From VBCK01 sp035511515 (GTDB lineage: Bacteria > Pseudomonadota > Gammaproteobacteria > Burkholderiales > Burkholderiaceae_F): a DNA stretch of 64,000 nt. Shown here one piece after another: positions 9,499 through 18,511 of this stretch (positions are counted from its first letter, which is position 1; each line of letters begins with the position of its first letter). The stretch spans positions 22,129 to 86,128 of the forward strand of contig DATKFG010000069.1 in NCBI GenBank assembly GCA_035511515.1. Reading direction: 5' to 3'. The position numbers and the translations under genes were made by a program. The notes below the pieces were generated by a model. It was not told where the DNA came from. It ran no database searches and saw only the letters and a list, made by a program, of their open reading frames with translations.

Positions 9499-10089
9499 AA
9501 AGCCGCCGTGCGACTGGGCCGCCATGCAGTACAGCATCGGGATCGACGCCATCGTGTTGAAGCGCGAGGCCAGCCCGGCGATGCGGGCGGCTTTGGTCTT
9601 TTCGGCCGGCTCGACGGTCACGATGCCCAGTACCTTTTTCTGGTTCGGCCAGATGATGAACCACACGTTGTACGCCATGATCAAGGCGAGCCACATGCCG
9701 ATGCCGATCGGGTGGAACGGGCGGGTCAGCGTCAGCGCCGCGACGATGTAATCGTTCATCGCCGCCAGCAGCAGGCCCGTGACCACCGTCGAAAGCGCGG
9801 CCCAGCGGAACCAGAACAGCGCCTCCGGCGCGATCACCTTGCTGATCGCGGGCTTCTGCTCGTCCGGAATCTTGGGCATCGACGGTGTCTGCACGAAATT
9901 GAAGTACCACAGCAGGCCGATCCACATCACCCCCGACAGGATGTGCAGCCAGCGCATGAAGAAGGCTCCCCATGCGTGATCGACGTGGATCCAGCTACCG
10001 GTCGTGGCTCCGACCAGCACGATGATGATCACCAGCAGGACCAGCCCGGCGATGACGGTTCGCCCGAGCGACTGAAACACCGCGCCCAT
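9496..10089 (-). CDS. PuuD-like (urate hydroxylase N-terminal domain) membrane protein
   Basis: A 197-residue integral membrane protein with about four or five hydrophobic segments (near residues 12-32, 42-66, 95-112, 126-148). The signature HILSGVMWIGLLWYFNFVQT matches the Urate_ox_N/DUF989 membrane domain of PuuD. Full-length PuuD proteins carry this domain fused to cytochrome c and are around 400 residues. This one lacks the cytochrome part and any CxxCH motif. Urate oxidation is therefore not assured and the role is unknown. No purine-catabolism genes are nearby. Confidence 0.75.
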   Translation of the reverse strand: MGAVFQSLGRTVIAGLVLLVIIIVLVGATTGSWIHVDHAWGAFFMRWLHILSGVMWIGLLWYFNFVQTPSMPKIPDEQKPAISKVIAPEALFWFRWAALSTVVTGLLLAAMNDYIVAALTLTRPFHPIGIGMWLALIMAYNVWFIIWPNQKKVLGIVTVEPAEKTKAARIAGLASRFNTMASIPMLYCMAAQSHGGF

Positions 10090-10208
10090 ATTCCCCCCGT
10101 TTCTTGGTAGTTGACCCGACCGTTATTGGAAATGCGCCGAACAATCTAGCACGTTAAGCGCCGACGGCAACCACGCGGACGTCATTGCACGTCGACCTCG
10201 GCGGCCTG

Positions 10209-10239
10209 CCCTCCGTAGCGGCGCAGCCGCGAAGGAGGG
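10209..10239. repeat. REP-like palindrome adjoining the xseA stop
   Basis: CCCTCCGTAGCGGC, loop GCA, then GCCGCGAAGGAGGG forms a 31-bp hairpin. The ends and inner arms pair perfectly, but the GTAGC/GCGAA core does not fully pair. It ends one base before the xseA stop codon on the minus strand (10240-10242), so it lies at the 3' end of the xseA transcript. It belongs to the same family as 9393, 32039 and the cluster at 50104. Confidence 0.7.
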
Positions 10240-11490
10240 TCAGTCGCGCGTCGACTCCACTCGCACCTGGGCCGCGCCGCGCGCCAGTTCCACTTCGAGG
10301 CGCTCGCCCGGTTCGAGGCTGGCCGCATCGGTCACGAGCCGGCCGAACTCATCGCGCACGAGCGCGTATCCGCGCGCGACCACCTGGCGCGGATCGAGCG
10401 CCTGCAACGCGCGCGCCGCCGCCGCCAGGTGCGCCGCGCGCGCCGGCAGCAGGCCGCTGCGGAACGCGGCCATCCTCGCGCGCAGACCCTGCAGACGCGC
10501 CTGCAGCCCGCGGATCGGCGCCCGCGGCGCAGCGAGCGCGCGCAACGCGTAGTCGAGGCGTTGTGCCCGTGCGCGCTGGCGCGCGACGGTCAACTGGCGG
10601 GTCCGCATCCACCGATGCCGCACCGATTGCAGCAGACCTTCGCGATCGGGCGCGGCCAGCTCGGCCGCGGCGGTCGGGGTGGGCGCGCGCAAGTCGGCGG
10701 CGAAATCGGCGATCGTGAAATCCGATTCGTGCCCCACGCCGACGATCACCGGCACCGCACAGGCCCGCACCGCGCGGGCAACGGCCTCTTCGTTGAATGC
10801 CCACAGATCCTCGATCGAGCCACCGCCGCGCGCCAGGATCACAACCTCGACTTCGGCGCGCGCCGATACGGTCCGCAGCATCCGCGCGATCCGATCGCCG
10901 GCGCCCTGCCCTTGCACCGGCACCGGATAGACGATCACCCTGGCGTAGGGCGCGCGCCGGCGCAGCGTCGTGGCGATATCGTGCAGCGCGGCCGCCTGCA
11001 GCGAGGTCATTACGCCGATGCGCGAGGGCACGCGCGGTATCGGCCGCTTGGCCGCCTCGTCGAACAGCCCTTCGGCGGCCAGCCGCTCCTTGAGCCGCAG
11101 GAACCGCTCGAACAGCTGCCCCTGGCCGGCGCGCCGCATCGACTCCACGGCGAGCTGGAACTCGCCCCTGGCCTCGTAGAAGCCAACGCCGGCCACCAGC
11201 TCCAGCTCATCGCCCTCGCGCGGCGCGAAGTCGACCAGCACATTGCGCGAGCGGAACATCACGCAGCGAGCCTGGGCCGTGCTGTCCTTTAGCGTGAAGT
11301 ACCAGTGGCCGCTGGCGGCGCGCGTGAGCGAAGCCAGTTCACCCCGAACCCTGACCGGTCCGAAGTTTCGTTCCAGACACCGGGCAACGGTGCGGTTCAG
11401 CTGCGAAACCGACAGGCAGACCGGCGCCGATTCCAGGTTTGCCCGATCGGATTCAGACTCCGAGCCGGTTTGCGACGACAAGGTGTCCAC
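10240..11490 (-). CDS. xseA: Exodeoxyribonuclease VII large subunit
   Basis: The large subunit of ExoVII degrades single-stranded DNA from both ends and acts in mismatch repair. The 416-residue protein has the N-terminal OB-fold tRNA_anti domain (LSVSQLNRTVARCLERNFG, then VRVRGELASLTRAASGHWYF). The catalytic domain follows, with ILARGGGSIEDLWAFNEE and PVIVGVGHESDFTIADFAAD. A coiled helical region and a C-terminal segment (QVVARGYALVRD) complete it. The start is GTG at 11490. The small subunit xseB lies about 24 kb away beside ispA, the usual separate arrangement. Confidence 0.97.
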   Translation of the reverse strand: MDTLSSQTGSESESDRANLESAPVCLSVSQLNRTVARCLERNFGPVRVRGELASLTRAASGHWYFTLKDSTAQARCVMFRSRNVLVDFAPREGDELELVAGVGFYEARGEFQLAVESMRRAGQGQLFERFLRLKERLAAEGLFDEAAKRPIPRVPSRIGVMTSLQAAALHDIATTLRRRAPYARVIVYPVPVQGQGAGDRIARMLRTVSARAEVEVVILARGGGSIEDLWAFNEEAVARAVRACAVPVIVGVGHESDFTIADFAADLRAPTPTAAAELAAPDREGLLQSVRHRWMRTRQLTVARQRARAQRLDYALRALAAPRAPIRGLQARLQGLRARMAAFRSGLLPARAAHLAAAARALQALDPRQVVARGYALVRDEFGRLVTDAASLEPGERLEVELARGAAQVRVESTRD

Positions 11491-11772
11491 AAATGGGACG
11501 TTTCAAGGACTTACGCGGCACAATGCGGGTCGGAATCCAAACCGGGCGCGCAACCCATTGAATGTAAAAGAATTATGGAGGTGCATTCGAATTGAGCACA
11601 GGTGGGCACCGGCCGATACATGCTTGCGCAGGCGCAGCTTAGACGATTTGTCCACAGAACTGTCCACATGGCGGCGCGGCCCGGCAACGCCGCTCAGTAA
11701 ACTGCGCGTTTTGCGCGCAGTTGCGTTCGGGCGGGCCGATCGAGCCTGCCGCACTTTGCGGGGAATCCAAAC
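11491..11772. other. 282-bp divergent spacer between xseA and exbB-like
   Basis: No gene is seen. Two TGTCCACA sequences lie close together (11648-11656 as TTGTCCACA, and 11661-11668). A third overlaps the xseA start (11484-11491). They differ from the DnaA-box consensus TTATCCACA at one or two positions. A 9-bp hairpin (11700-11708 with 11714-11722) lies in the exbB leader without a T-run. Promoters for both genes should be here, but I cannot place them confidently. Confidence 0.35.
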
Positions 11773-12399
11773 TTGTTTGCCATCGTTCAAGCCATCGGTT
11801 GGCCTATCTGGCCGTTGATTTTCGCTTCCGTCGTCGCGCTGGCGCTGATCATCGAGCGCAGCGCGGCGCTGCGCCGCTCGCGGGTGCTGCCGGCGAACCT
11901 GCTGCAGGACGTGCTGGCGCTGCACGCCAGGCGGCAGATCACGTCGGACGTGATGGCCCGGCTCGAGCGCAGCTCGCTGCTGGGCTTCGTGCTGGCGGCC
12001 GGCCTGCGCAGCGAGCGCGAGCCGCGCGAGATCGCAGCCGGCACGATCGAGGTGGCCGGCGCGCGCGCCGCGCACGAGATGTCGCGCTACCTGACGCTGC
12101 TGGGGTCGGTCGGCTCGACCGCGCCGCTGCTCGGGCTGCTCGGCACCGTGGTCGGAATGATCGATATCTTCGCCTCGCAGCAGGCCGGTTCCAATCCGCA
12201 GCAGCTGGCGCAGGGAATCTCGATCGCCCTTTACAGCACCGCCTTCGGCATCATTGTTGCAGTACCCTCGGTGCTGGCCTACCGCCATTTCCGCACCCGG
12301 GTGGATGACTTCCTGGTCGACATGGAGCAGCAATCGCAGCAGCTGGTCGAGGCGCTGTACAACGAGAGCTCCAAACTTCTGAAACGGAGCGATGGCTAG
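11773..12399 (+). CDS. MotA/TolQ/ExbB family proton channel protein
   Basis: A 208-residue inner-membrane protein with three membrane segments (near residues 8-26, 110-135, 150-170). The large cytoplasmic loop between the first two is typical of ExbB/TolQ. The conserved region is STAPLLGLLGTVVGMIDIF followed by GISIALYSTAFGIIVAVPSV. Together with the ExbD-like partner it should form a proton-driven energiser. The start is TTG at 11773 after a GGGGAAT ribosome site. No TonB-like gene is adjacent. The pair sits directly upstream of lpxK, a conserved betaproteobacterial arrangement; which TonB-like partner it drives is unknown. Confidence 0.93.
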   Translation: MFAIVQAIGWPIWPLIFASVVALALIIERSAALRRSRVLPANLLQDVLALHARRQITSDVMARLERSSLLGFVLAAGLRSEREPREIAAGTIEVAGARAAHEMSRYLTLLGSVGSTAPLLGLLGTVVGMIDIFASQQAGSNPQQLAQGISIALYSTAFGIIVAVPSVLAYRHFRTRVDDFLVDMEQQSQQLVEALYNESSKLLKRSDG

Positions 12400-12417
12400 C
12401 AGGGCCGCCGCACGCCG

Positions 12418-12840
12418 ATGAATTTCCGCCGCGCCTACATCGAAGAGCCAGAGCTGAACCTGATCCCGTTGATCGACGTGCTGCTGGTCGTGCTGATTTT
12501 CCTGGCCGTGAGCACGACGTACTCGCGCTTTGCCCAGTTGCAGATCGAGCTGCCGGCGGCCGACGCCGAGCGGCAGCAGACCCGCCTGCAGGAGATCCAG
12601 GTCGCCGTCACGGCCGACGGCCGATTCGCGATCGACAAGGCGCTGGTCGCAGCCAACGACCCGGACTCGCTGGGCGAGTTGCTGCGCGCGGCCGCACAGG
12701 GCTATGCGGCTCCGCTGATCGTGATCAACGCCGACGCCCAGGCACCGCACCAGGCCGTGATCACCGTGATGGAAGCGGCGCGCATGGCCGGATTGACGCA
12801 TCTGAGCTTTGCGACGCAGCGGAGAAGTCCGCGGCGTTGA
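12418..12840 (+). CDS. ExbD/TolR family biopolymer transport protein
   Basis: A 140-residue protein with one N-terminal membrane helix and a periplasmic domain. The helix contains the essential aspartate (LNLIPLIDVLLVVLIFLAV, Asp20). The C-terminal half has the TolR/ExbD pattern ending in AVITVMEAARMAGLTHLSFAT. It follows the ExbB-like gene by 18 bp and is the other half of the proton channel. It lies just upstream of lpxK and is probably in the same operon. Confidence 0.94.
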   Translation: MNFRRAYIEEPELNLIPLIDVLLVVLIFLAVSTTYSRFAQLQIELPAADAERQQTRLQEIQVAVTADGRFAIDKALVAANDPDSLGELLRAAAQGYAAPLIVINADAQAPHQAVITVMEAARMAGLTHLSFATQRRSPRR

Positions 12841-12858
12841 TGCGCGGCCGCCGCCCCC

Positions 12859-13911
12859 GTGCGAGTTCATTTTCATGCCTTGGTGCGCAGGATGTGGCAG
12901 AAGCGCGGCGTGTTCGCCCGCCTGCTGTGGCCCGCGAGCCTGCTCTACGCCTCGGCGCGGGCGCTGGTGTCGGGCCTGTACCGGATCGGCTTGCGACGGC
13001 GCCATCGCGTTGGGATACCGGTCGTCGTGATCGGCAACCTGTACACCGGCGGCACCGGCAAGACGCCCCTGGTGATCGAGCTGGTCGCGCGCCTGAAGCA
13101 GCGCGGCTGGCGGCCCGGCGTGATCACCCGCGGCTACGGGGGCACCGCCAAGCAGGCCCGGATGGTGACGGTGACCAGCGATGCGGCCGAGTGCGGCGAT
13201 GAGCCGCTGCTGATCGCGATCGCCACCGGCGCTCCGGTCGCGATCGGCCGCGATCGGGTTGCCGCCGCGCGGCTGCTCAGGAGCATGCATCCGACGTGCA
13301 ACGTGCTGATCGCCGACGACGGCCTGCAGCACCGGCGCCTGGCACGCGACATCGAGATCGCGGTAATCCATGGGCGCGGGCTGGGCAACGGCTGGCTGCT
13401 GCCGGCCGGACCGCTGCGGGATCCTCCGCGGCGCCTGCGCGACGTCGACGCCGTCGTGTTCAATGGCCGCATGCAGCCGGTGCGGATCTACTCGCCGTTC
13501 TTCCACCTGCGCACCGAGATCTCGGACGCGTACTGCCTGGCCCGCCCCGAGCGGCGCGCCTCGCTGGCCGATCTTTGCCGCCAGCAGGCGCGCGATGGGC
13601 TGCGGGTGCTGGCCGCGTGCGGGATTGGAGCGCCGGAGACGTTCTTCCAGATGCTGCGCGACACCGGGCTGCGGTTCAAGGCGTTGCCCCTGCCCGACCA
13701 CTACGCCTACCGCAGCAGCCCTTTTCCCCGCAACGGTGTCGACCGCATCCTGATCACCGAGAAAGACGCCGTAAAATGCCGGGCCGACCGCACGCTGGCG
13801 CACGACGAGCGGCTCTGGGTGGTCCCGCTGCACGCCAGCGTAGACCGTCGCCTGACGGATATGATCGAAACGCGACTGCACGGTGCAAGACATGGATCCG
13901 AGGCTGCTTGA
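12859..13911 (+). CDS. lpxK: Tetraacyldisaccharide 4'-kinase
   Basis: Phosphorylates the 4' position of the lipid A disaccharide at the inner face of the inner membrane. The 350-residue protein has an N-terminal amphipathic/hydrophobic anchor ([20 protein letters not shown]), Walker [15 protein letters not shown], and the ITRGYGG and [10 protein letters not shown] motifs of the family. It starts at GTG 12859; the in-frame ATG at 12892 is a possible alternative. The C-terminal end overlaps the Trm112-like gene by 20 bp. Confidence 0.96.
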   Translation: MRVHFHALVRRMWQKRGVFARLLWPASLLYASARALVSGLYRIGLRRRHRVGIPVVVIGNLYTGGTGKTPLVIELVARLKQRGWRPGVITRGYGGTAKQARMVTVTSDAAECGDEPLLIAIATGAPVAIGRDRVAAARLLRSMHPTCNVLIADDGLQHRRLARDIEIAVIHGRGLGNGWLLPAGPLRDPPRRLRDVDAVVFNGRMQPVRIYSPFFHLRTEISDAYCLARPERRASLADLCRQQARDGLRVLAACGIGAPETFFQMLRDTGLRFKALPLPDHYAYRSSPFPRNGVDRILITEKDAVKCRADRTLAHDERLWVVPLHASVDRRLTDMIETRLHGARHGSEAA

Positions 13912-14077
13912 CATCCTGGTGTGCCCGGTGACCAAGGGTCCGCTCGAATACGACCGCCATCGGCAGGAACTGATCTCGCGCGCCGCCGGCCTCGCATACC
14001 CGATCCGGGACGGCATTCCAGTGATGCTGGAGAGCGAAGCGCGCCGTCTGGACGACGACGAGCGCGCCGCGCGCTGA
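13892..14077 (+). CDS. Trm112 family protein (YcaR-like)
   Basis: A 61-residue protein with the pattern [20 protein letters not shown], then [18 protein letters not shown]. Members are small beta-sheet proteins; eukaryotic Trm112 activates methyltransferases, while the bacterial role is not settled. This copy keeps only one of the paired cysteines often seen in zinc-binding relatives. It lies between lpxK and kdsB, as in most betaproteobacteria. I chose the ATG at 13892, which gives the family N-terminus; a GTG at 13883 would add three residues. Confidence 0.92.
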   Translation: MDPRLLDILVCPVTKGPLEYDRHRQELISRAAGLAYPIRDGIPVMLESEARRLDDDERAAR

Positions 14078-14087
14078 CCCATCGGCC

Positions 14088-14912
14088 GTGCCGGATTTCA
14101 TCGCGCTGATCCCGGCACGGCTGGCCTCCAGCCGCCTGCCCGAAAAACCGCTGGCCGATCTGGCCGGATTGCCAATGGTGGTGCGGGTCGCGCGCCAGGC
14201 CGCCGCCAGCGGAGCGCGTCGCGTGGTGGTCTGCGCCGACGATGCGCGCGTGCTCGCCGCCTGCCGCCAGCACGGCGTCGAGTCGATTCTGACCTCGGTC
14301 GATCACGCCTGCGGCACCGATCGGCTGTCGGAGGCGGCGCAGCGGCTGGGCCTGGAGCCCGCCGAGGTGGTGGTCAACGTGCAGGGCGATGAGCCGCTGA
14401 TCGAGCCCGAAGCGATCCGCGCCGTGGCCAAGCTGCTGCACGCGCGCAGCGAGTGCGATATCGCGACCGTTGCGCATCCCCTGCAGCGGTTGCAGGAGTT
14501 GTTCGACCCGAACGTGGTCAAGGTGGTCACCGACGCCTCCGGCCTGGCGCTGCTGTTTTCCCGGGCGCCGATTCCATGGTCGCGCGACGAGTTCGCCTCA
14601 GCGTTCGAAGGCGGTGCCGCAGCGGTCTTGGCCTCCGGCTTGAAGGAGGCCGGACTGCAGGCCCTGCGCCATGTCGGTCTTTACGCGTACCGCGCCGCCT
14701 TTCTGCAGCGCTTCGGGCAACTGAGCCCCGCTCCGATCGAGCTGACCGAAAAGCTCGAACAGTTGCGGGCCCTGTGGCACGGGTCGCGCATCGCCGTAAT
14801 GCGGTTCGATTCCGCGCTGCCGCCCGGCGTCGATACGCCCGAGGACTTGGAACGGGTCCGCGCGATGCTGCAACGTTCCGGCAGCGTCATGACCACGCAG
14901 CGTTCCGGGTAA
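14088..14912 (+). CDS. kdsB: 3-deoxy-manno-octulosonate cytidylyltransferase
   Basis: Activates KDO as CMP-KDO for attachment to lipid A. The 274-residue protein has the nucleotidyltransferase signature [18 protein letters not shown] at the N-terminus. [14 protein letters not shown] holds the metal-binding aspartate region. The family segments LFSRAPIPW and HVGLYAYR follow, and the C-terminal [12 protein letters not shown] completes it. The start is GTG at 14088, 10 bp after the Trm112-like stop. It forms an LPS-precursor block with lpxK. Confidence 0.96.
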   Translation: MPDFIALIPARLASSRLPEKPLADLAGLPMVVRVARQAAASGARRVVVCADDARVLAACRQHGVESILTSVDHACGTDRLSEAAQRLGLEPAEVVVNVQGDEPLIEPEAIRAVAKLLHARSECDIATVAHPLQRLQELFDPNVVKVVTDASGLALLFSRAPIPWSRDEFASAFEGGAAAVLASGLKEAGLQALRHVGLYAYRAAFLQRFGQLSPAPIELTEKLEQLRALWHGSRIAVMRFDSALPPGVDTPEDLERVRAMLQRSGSVMTTQRSG

Positions 14913-14956
14913 ACTTCAAGACCAAAAGCGAAGAGCGCCAAGGGGGAGAGTCGGGA

Positions 14957-15622
14957 ATGCGCATCATATTGCTCGGCCCGCCAGGCGCCGGCAAAGGAAC
15001 CCAGGCTGGCGTCATCTGCGCCCGCTGCTCGGTTCCGCAGATCTCCACGGGCGACATGCTGCGAGCGGCCGTCAAAGCCGGCACCCCGCTGGGGCTGGCG
15101 GCCAAGCGGGCGATGGACGCGGGCGAACTGGTGTCGGACGACATCATCGTCGGGCTGGTGATCGAGCGCTTGAAGCAGCCCGATTGCGCGCGCGGCTTCC
15201 TGCTGGACGGCTTTCCGCGCACGATCCCGCAGGCCGAGGCCATGCGCGCGGCCGGCATCCAAGTGGACGTACTGCTGGAAATCGAGGTCCCGGACGCGGA
15301 GATCATCGAGCGGCTCAGCGGCCGGCGCCTGCACCTGGCGAGCGGCCGCACCTACCACGTGCGATTCAATCCGCCGCGCGTGGCCGGCCGCGACGACATC
15401 ACCGGCGATCCGCTGATCCAGCGCGAGGATGATCGCGAGGACGTGGTTCGACACCGGCTGCAGGTCTATCACTCCCAGACGCAGGCCGTGGTCGACTACT
15501 TCCGCAAGTGGGCCCAGAGCGGCCAGCCCGGCGCGCCCGTGTACTGCAAGGTCAGCGGGGTCGGCACCGTCGAAGAGGTGCGCCAGCGCGTGTTCGAGGC
15601 ACTCGACGCAGTGCGGGTGTGA
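14957..15622 (+). CDS. adk: Adenylate kinase
   Basis: Interconverts ATP + AMP and 2 ADP. The 221-residue long-LID form is complete: P-loop [13 protein letters not shown]-binding [12 protein letters not shown], the [12 protein letters not shown] segment, a LID from [19 protein letters not shown] through [14 protein letters not shown], and the C-terminal helix. The LID lacks the four-cysteine zinc site of Gram-positive enzymes. The ATG at 14957 follows a GGGGGAGAG ribosome site; longer upstream readings overlap kdsB and are not supported. Confidence 0.97.
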   Translation: MRIILLGPPGAGKGTQAGVICARCSVPQISTGDMLRAAVKAGTPLGLAAKRAMDAGELVSDDIIVGLVIERLKQPDCARGFLLDGFPRTIPQAEAMRAAGIQVDVLLEIEVPDAEIIERLSGRRLHLASGRTYHVRFNPPRVAGRDDITGDPLIQREDDREDVVRHRLQVYHSQTQAVVDYFRKWAQSGQPGAPVYCKVSGVGTVEEVRQRVFEALDAVRV

Positions 15623-15653
15623 GGACGAATCCAAACGCCATAAGGAGAATCCA

Positions 15654-17702
15654 ATGTCGGGGTTGACCCTTGCGCTGCTGTGCGGCATTGCTGCCGTCGT
15701 GTTCGGCGCAGCATCGATTTCGTGGATCCTGAAGCAGGACCCGGGCAACCCGCGCATGCAGGAGATCGCAGCGGCCATCCAGCAGGGCGCGCAGGCTTAC
15801 CTGAAGCGGCAGTACCGGACCATCGCAGCCGTCGGCGTGGTGCTGGCGGTGCTGATTGCGCTCGTGCTGCCCAACGGGCTGGTGACCGCGGCCGGCTTCG
15901 TGCTCGGAGCGGTGCTGTCGGGCGCGGCCGGGTTCATCGGGATGAACGTTTCGGTGCGCGCGAACGTGCGCACCGCGCAAGCCGCCACACTCGGCCTGAA
16001 TCCCGCCCTGAACGTGGCCTTCCGGGGCGGAGCCATCACGGGGCTGCTGGTGGTGGGCCTGGGCCTGCTGGGCGTGGCGGGCTTTTACGCACTGCTGCTG
16101 GCGACCCACCCCGGATGGGACCTGAAGGCGTTGCTGCAGCCGATGGTGGGACTGGCGTTCGGCGCTTCGCTGATATCGATCTTCGCGCGCCTGGGCGGTG
16201 GAATCTTCACCAAGGGCGCCGACGTCGGGGCCGACCTGGTCGGCAAGGTCGAGGCCGGAATTCCCGAGGACGATCCGCGCAATCCGGCCGTGATCGCCGA
16301 CAACGTCGGGGACAACGTGGGCGACTGCGCTGGCATGGCGGCGGATCTGTTCGAGACGTTCGTGGTCACGGTGGTGGCCACGATGCTGATCGGCGCCTCG
16401 GTGTTTCCCGGCAGCAATGCCGGCGTCATCTATCCGCTGGCGATCTCGGGCGTGTCGATCATCGGGTCGATCGTCGGTTGCTATTTCGTCAAGGCGCGCG
16501 AGGGCGGCAAGATCATGAACGCGCTGTATCGCGGACTGATCGTGGCCGCCGTGATCGCGCTGGCGGCGTTCTGGTTCGTGACCCGCTGGATCCTCGGTGA
16601 CGCGGCCGCCAGTGCCGGCCTGTCGGTGGGCAACCTGTATCTGGCGGCGGTGGTCGGGATCGTGCTGACGGCGGCGCTCGTGTACATCACCGAGTACTAC
16701 ACCGGAACGGACTTCGCACCGGTGCGCCAGGTTGCCAAGGCCTCGACCACCGGCCACGCGACCAACATCATTGCCGGGCTGGCCGTCTCGATGAAAGCGT
16801 GCGCCTGGCCGCTGCTGGCGATCTGCGCGGCCATTTACGCCTCGTTCAGCCTGGCCGGACTGTACGGCATCGCCGTTGCGGCCACCTCGATGCTGTCGAT
16901 GACCGGCATCATCGTCGCGCTGGACGCTTACGGGCCGATCACCGACAACGCGGGCGGGATCGCCGAGATGGCAGAGCTGCCCAAGGCGGTGCGCAACATC
17001 ACCGATCCGCTCGATGCGGTCGGCAATACGACGAAGGCCGTTACCAAAGGCTATGCGATCGGGTCGGCCGGTCTGGCGGCGCTGGTGCTGTTCGCCGACT
17101 ACCGCAATGCGCTGGAGGAGGCGGGGCACCACCTGAGCTTCGAGCTGACCAATCACCTGGTGATCATCGGCCTGTTCATCGGCGGACTGATTCCGTACCT
17201 GTTCGCGGCGATGGCGATGGAGGCGGTGGGCCGCTCGGCCAGCGCCGTCGTCGAGGAAGTGCGGCGCCAGTTCCGCGAGATCAAGGGAATCATGGAGCGC
17301 ACCGCCAAGCCGGACTATTCGAGGGCGGTCGACATGCTGACCGCGGCGGCGATCAAGGAGATGATGATTCCGTCGATCCTTCCGGTGCTGGTTCCGGTCC
17401 TGGTCGGTCTGCTGCTGGGGCCCGAGGCGCTCGGGGGCGTGTTGATGGGAACGATCGTGACCGGGCTGTTCGTGGCGATATCGATGACCACCGGCGGCGG
17501 TGCCTGGGACAACGCGAAGAAGTACATCGAGGAGGGCAATTACGGCGGCAAGGGATCCGACGCCCACAAGGCTGCAGTGACCGGAGACACCGTGGGCGAC
17601 CCGTACAAGGACACGGCGGGTCCGGCGGTCAACCCGCTGATCAAGATCATCAACATCGTGGCGCTGCTGATCGTGCCGATCATCGCCGGCCACGCCCGTT
17701 AG
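15654..17702 (+). CDS. hppA: Membrane-bound proton-pumping inorganic pyrophosphatase (K+-independent type)
   Basis: Couples pyrophosphate hydrolysis to proton export across the inner membrane. The 682-residue protein has about 16 membrane segments. The catalytic motif is [20 protein letters not shown], followed by [20 protein letters not shown]. The C-terminal metal/PPi site contains [19 protein letters not shown]. At the position that separates subfamilies the sequence reads [10 protein letters not shown]. Lysine here, rather than alanine, marks K+-independent H+-pumps. The ATG follows a TAAGGAGAAT ribosome site. It follows adk by 31 bp, which may reflect shared expression of enzymes linked to adenylate and pyrophosphate balance. 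Confidence 0.96.
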   Translation: MSGLTLALLCGIAAVVFGAASISWILKQDPGNPRMQEIAAAIQQGAQAYLKRQYRTIAAVGVVLAVLIALVLPNGLVTAAGFVLGAVLSGAAGFIGMNVSVRANVRTAQAATLGLNPALNVAFRGGAITGLLVVGLGLLGVAGFYALLLATHPGWDLKALLQPMVGLAFGASLISIFARLGGGIFTKGADVGADLVGKVEAGIPEDDPRNPAVIADNVGDNVGDCAGMAADLFETFVVTVVATMLIGASVFPGSNAGVIYPLAISGVSIIGSIVGCYFVKAREGGKIMNALYRGLIVAAVIALAAFWFVTRWILGDAAASAGLSVGNLYLAAVVGIVLTAALVYITEYYTGTDFAPVRQVAKASTTGHATNIIAGLAVSMKACAWPLLAICAAIYASFSLAGLYGIAVAATSMLSMTGIIVALDAYGPITDNAGGIAEMAELPKAVRNITDPLDAVGNTTKAVTKGYAIGSAGLAALVLFADYRNALEEAGHHLSFELTNHLVIIGLFIGGLIPYLFAAMAMEAVGRSASAVVEEVRRQFREIKGIMERTAKPDYSRAVDMLTAAAIKEMMIPSILPVLVPVLVGLLLGPEALGGVLMGTIVTGLFVAISMTTGGGAWDNAKKYIEEGNYGGKGSDAHKAAVTGDTVGDPYKDTAGPAVNPLIKIINIVALLIVPIIAGHAR

Positions 17703-17736
17703 CGACGCGCAAGAACGGCGGGGATCACGCGCCTTG

Positions 17737-18501
17737 ATGCAGATACGCGACAACGTCTTCATCGTCTCGGGCGGGGCCTCGGGCCTGGGCGCCGCAGTGG
17801 TGCGGATGCTGGTCGCTGAAGGCGGCCGCGTGATCGTGGCCGACCTGAACGAGGAAGCCGCCCGGCTCCTGATCGAGGAGTGCGGATCGGCGGCCAGTTA
17901 CGTGCGCTGCGATGTGACCTCCGAGGCGGACGCGCACGCCACGGTGCAGGCGGCCCAGGCCGAGGGGCCTCTGCGCGGGCTGGTGAACTGCGCCGGCGTG
18001 CTGGCCGCCGAACGCGTTGTCGGGCGCGAACATCCGCACCTGCTGGAGACGTTCGAGCGGGTGATCCGTGTGAACCTGATCGGAACCTTCAACATGGCGC
18101 GGGTCTGCGCGCAAGCGATGGCGCACATGGCCGCGCTCGCCGACGGCGAGCGCGGCGTGATCGTGAACACGGCGTCGATCGCCGCGTTCGAAGGCCAGAT
18201 CGGACAGGCCGCGTATGCGGCCTCCAAAGGCGGCGTGGTGGCGATGACGCTGCCGATGGCGCGCGATCTGGCGCGCCACGCGATCCGCTGCGTGACGATC
18301 GCCCCGGGCAGCTTCGAAACTCCGATGATGGCCGCGCTCTCGCCCGAGGCACAGCACAACCTGGCCGGGCAGGCGCCGTTTCCGTCGCGACTGGGCCGCC
18401 CGTCCGAGTTCGCGCAGATGGTCCGCAGCGTCCTGCAGAACATCATGCTGAACGGCACCACGATCCGCCTGGATGGCGCCCTTCGCCTGCAGCCGAGGTA
18501 G
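17737..18501 (+). CDS. SDR-family 3-hydroxyacyl-CoA dehydrogenase-like protein
   Basis: A 254-residue short-chain dehydrogenase. The NAD(P) site is VSGGASGLGAAV, the structural motif is NCAGVLAA, and the active site has Ser (NTASIAAFEG) with Tyr and Lys (YAASKGG). An acidic residue after beta-2 (VADLNEE) favours NAD. The overall pattern, including ETPMMAAL, is closest to type 2 3-hydroxyacyl-CoA dehydrogenases (HSD17B10-like). These act in branched-chain and fatty acid oxidation. A substrate assignment is inference. The ATG at 17737 is preferred over a TTG one codon upstream. Confidence 0.88.
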   Translation: MQIRDNVFIVSGGASGLGAAVVRMLVAEGGRVIVADLNEEAARLLIEECGSAASYVRCDVTSEADAHATVQAAQAEGPLRGLVNCAGVLAAERVVGREHPHLLETFERVIRVNLIGTFNMARVCAQAMAHMAALADGERGVIVNTASIAAFEGQIGQAAYAASKGGVVAMTLPMARDLARHAIRCVTIAPGSFETPMMAALSPEAQHNLAGQAPFPSRLGRPSEFAQMVRSVLQNIMLNGTTIRLDGALRLQPR

Positions 18502-18511
18502 CGCTCACGCG

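Noticed and set aside
15552..17762. Long minus-strand frame antisense to the pyrophosphatase gene
   Set aside because: High-GC shadow frame with repetitive Arg/His/Asp composition and no domain. The plus strand encodes a clear H+-PPase.
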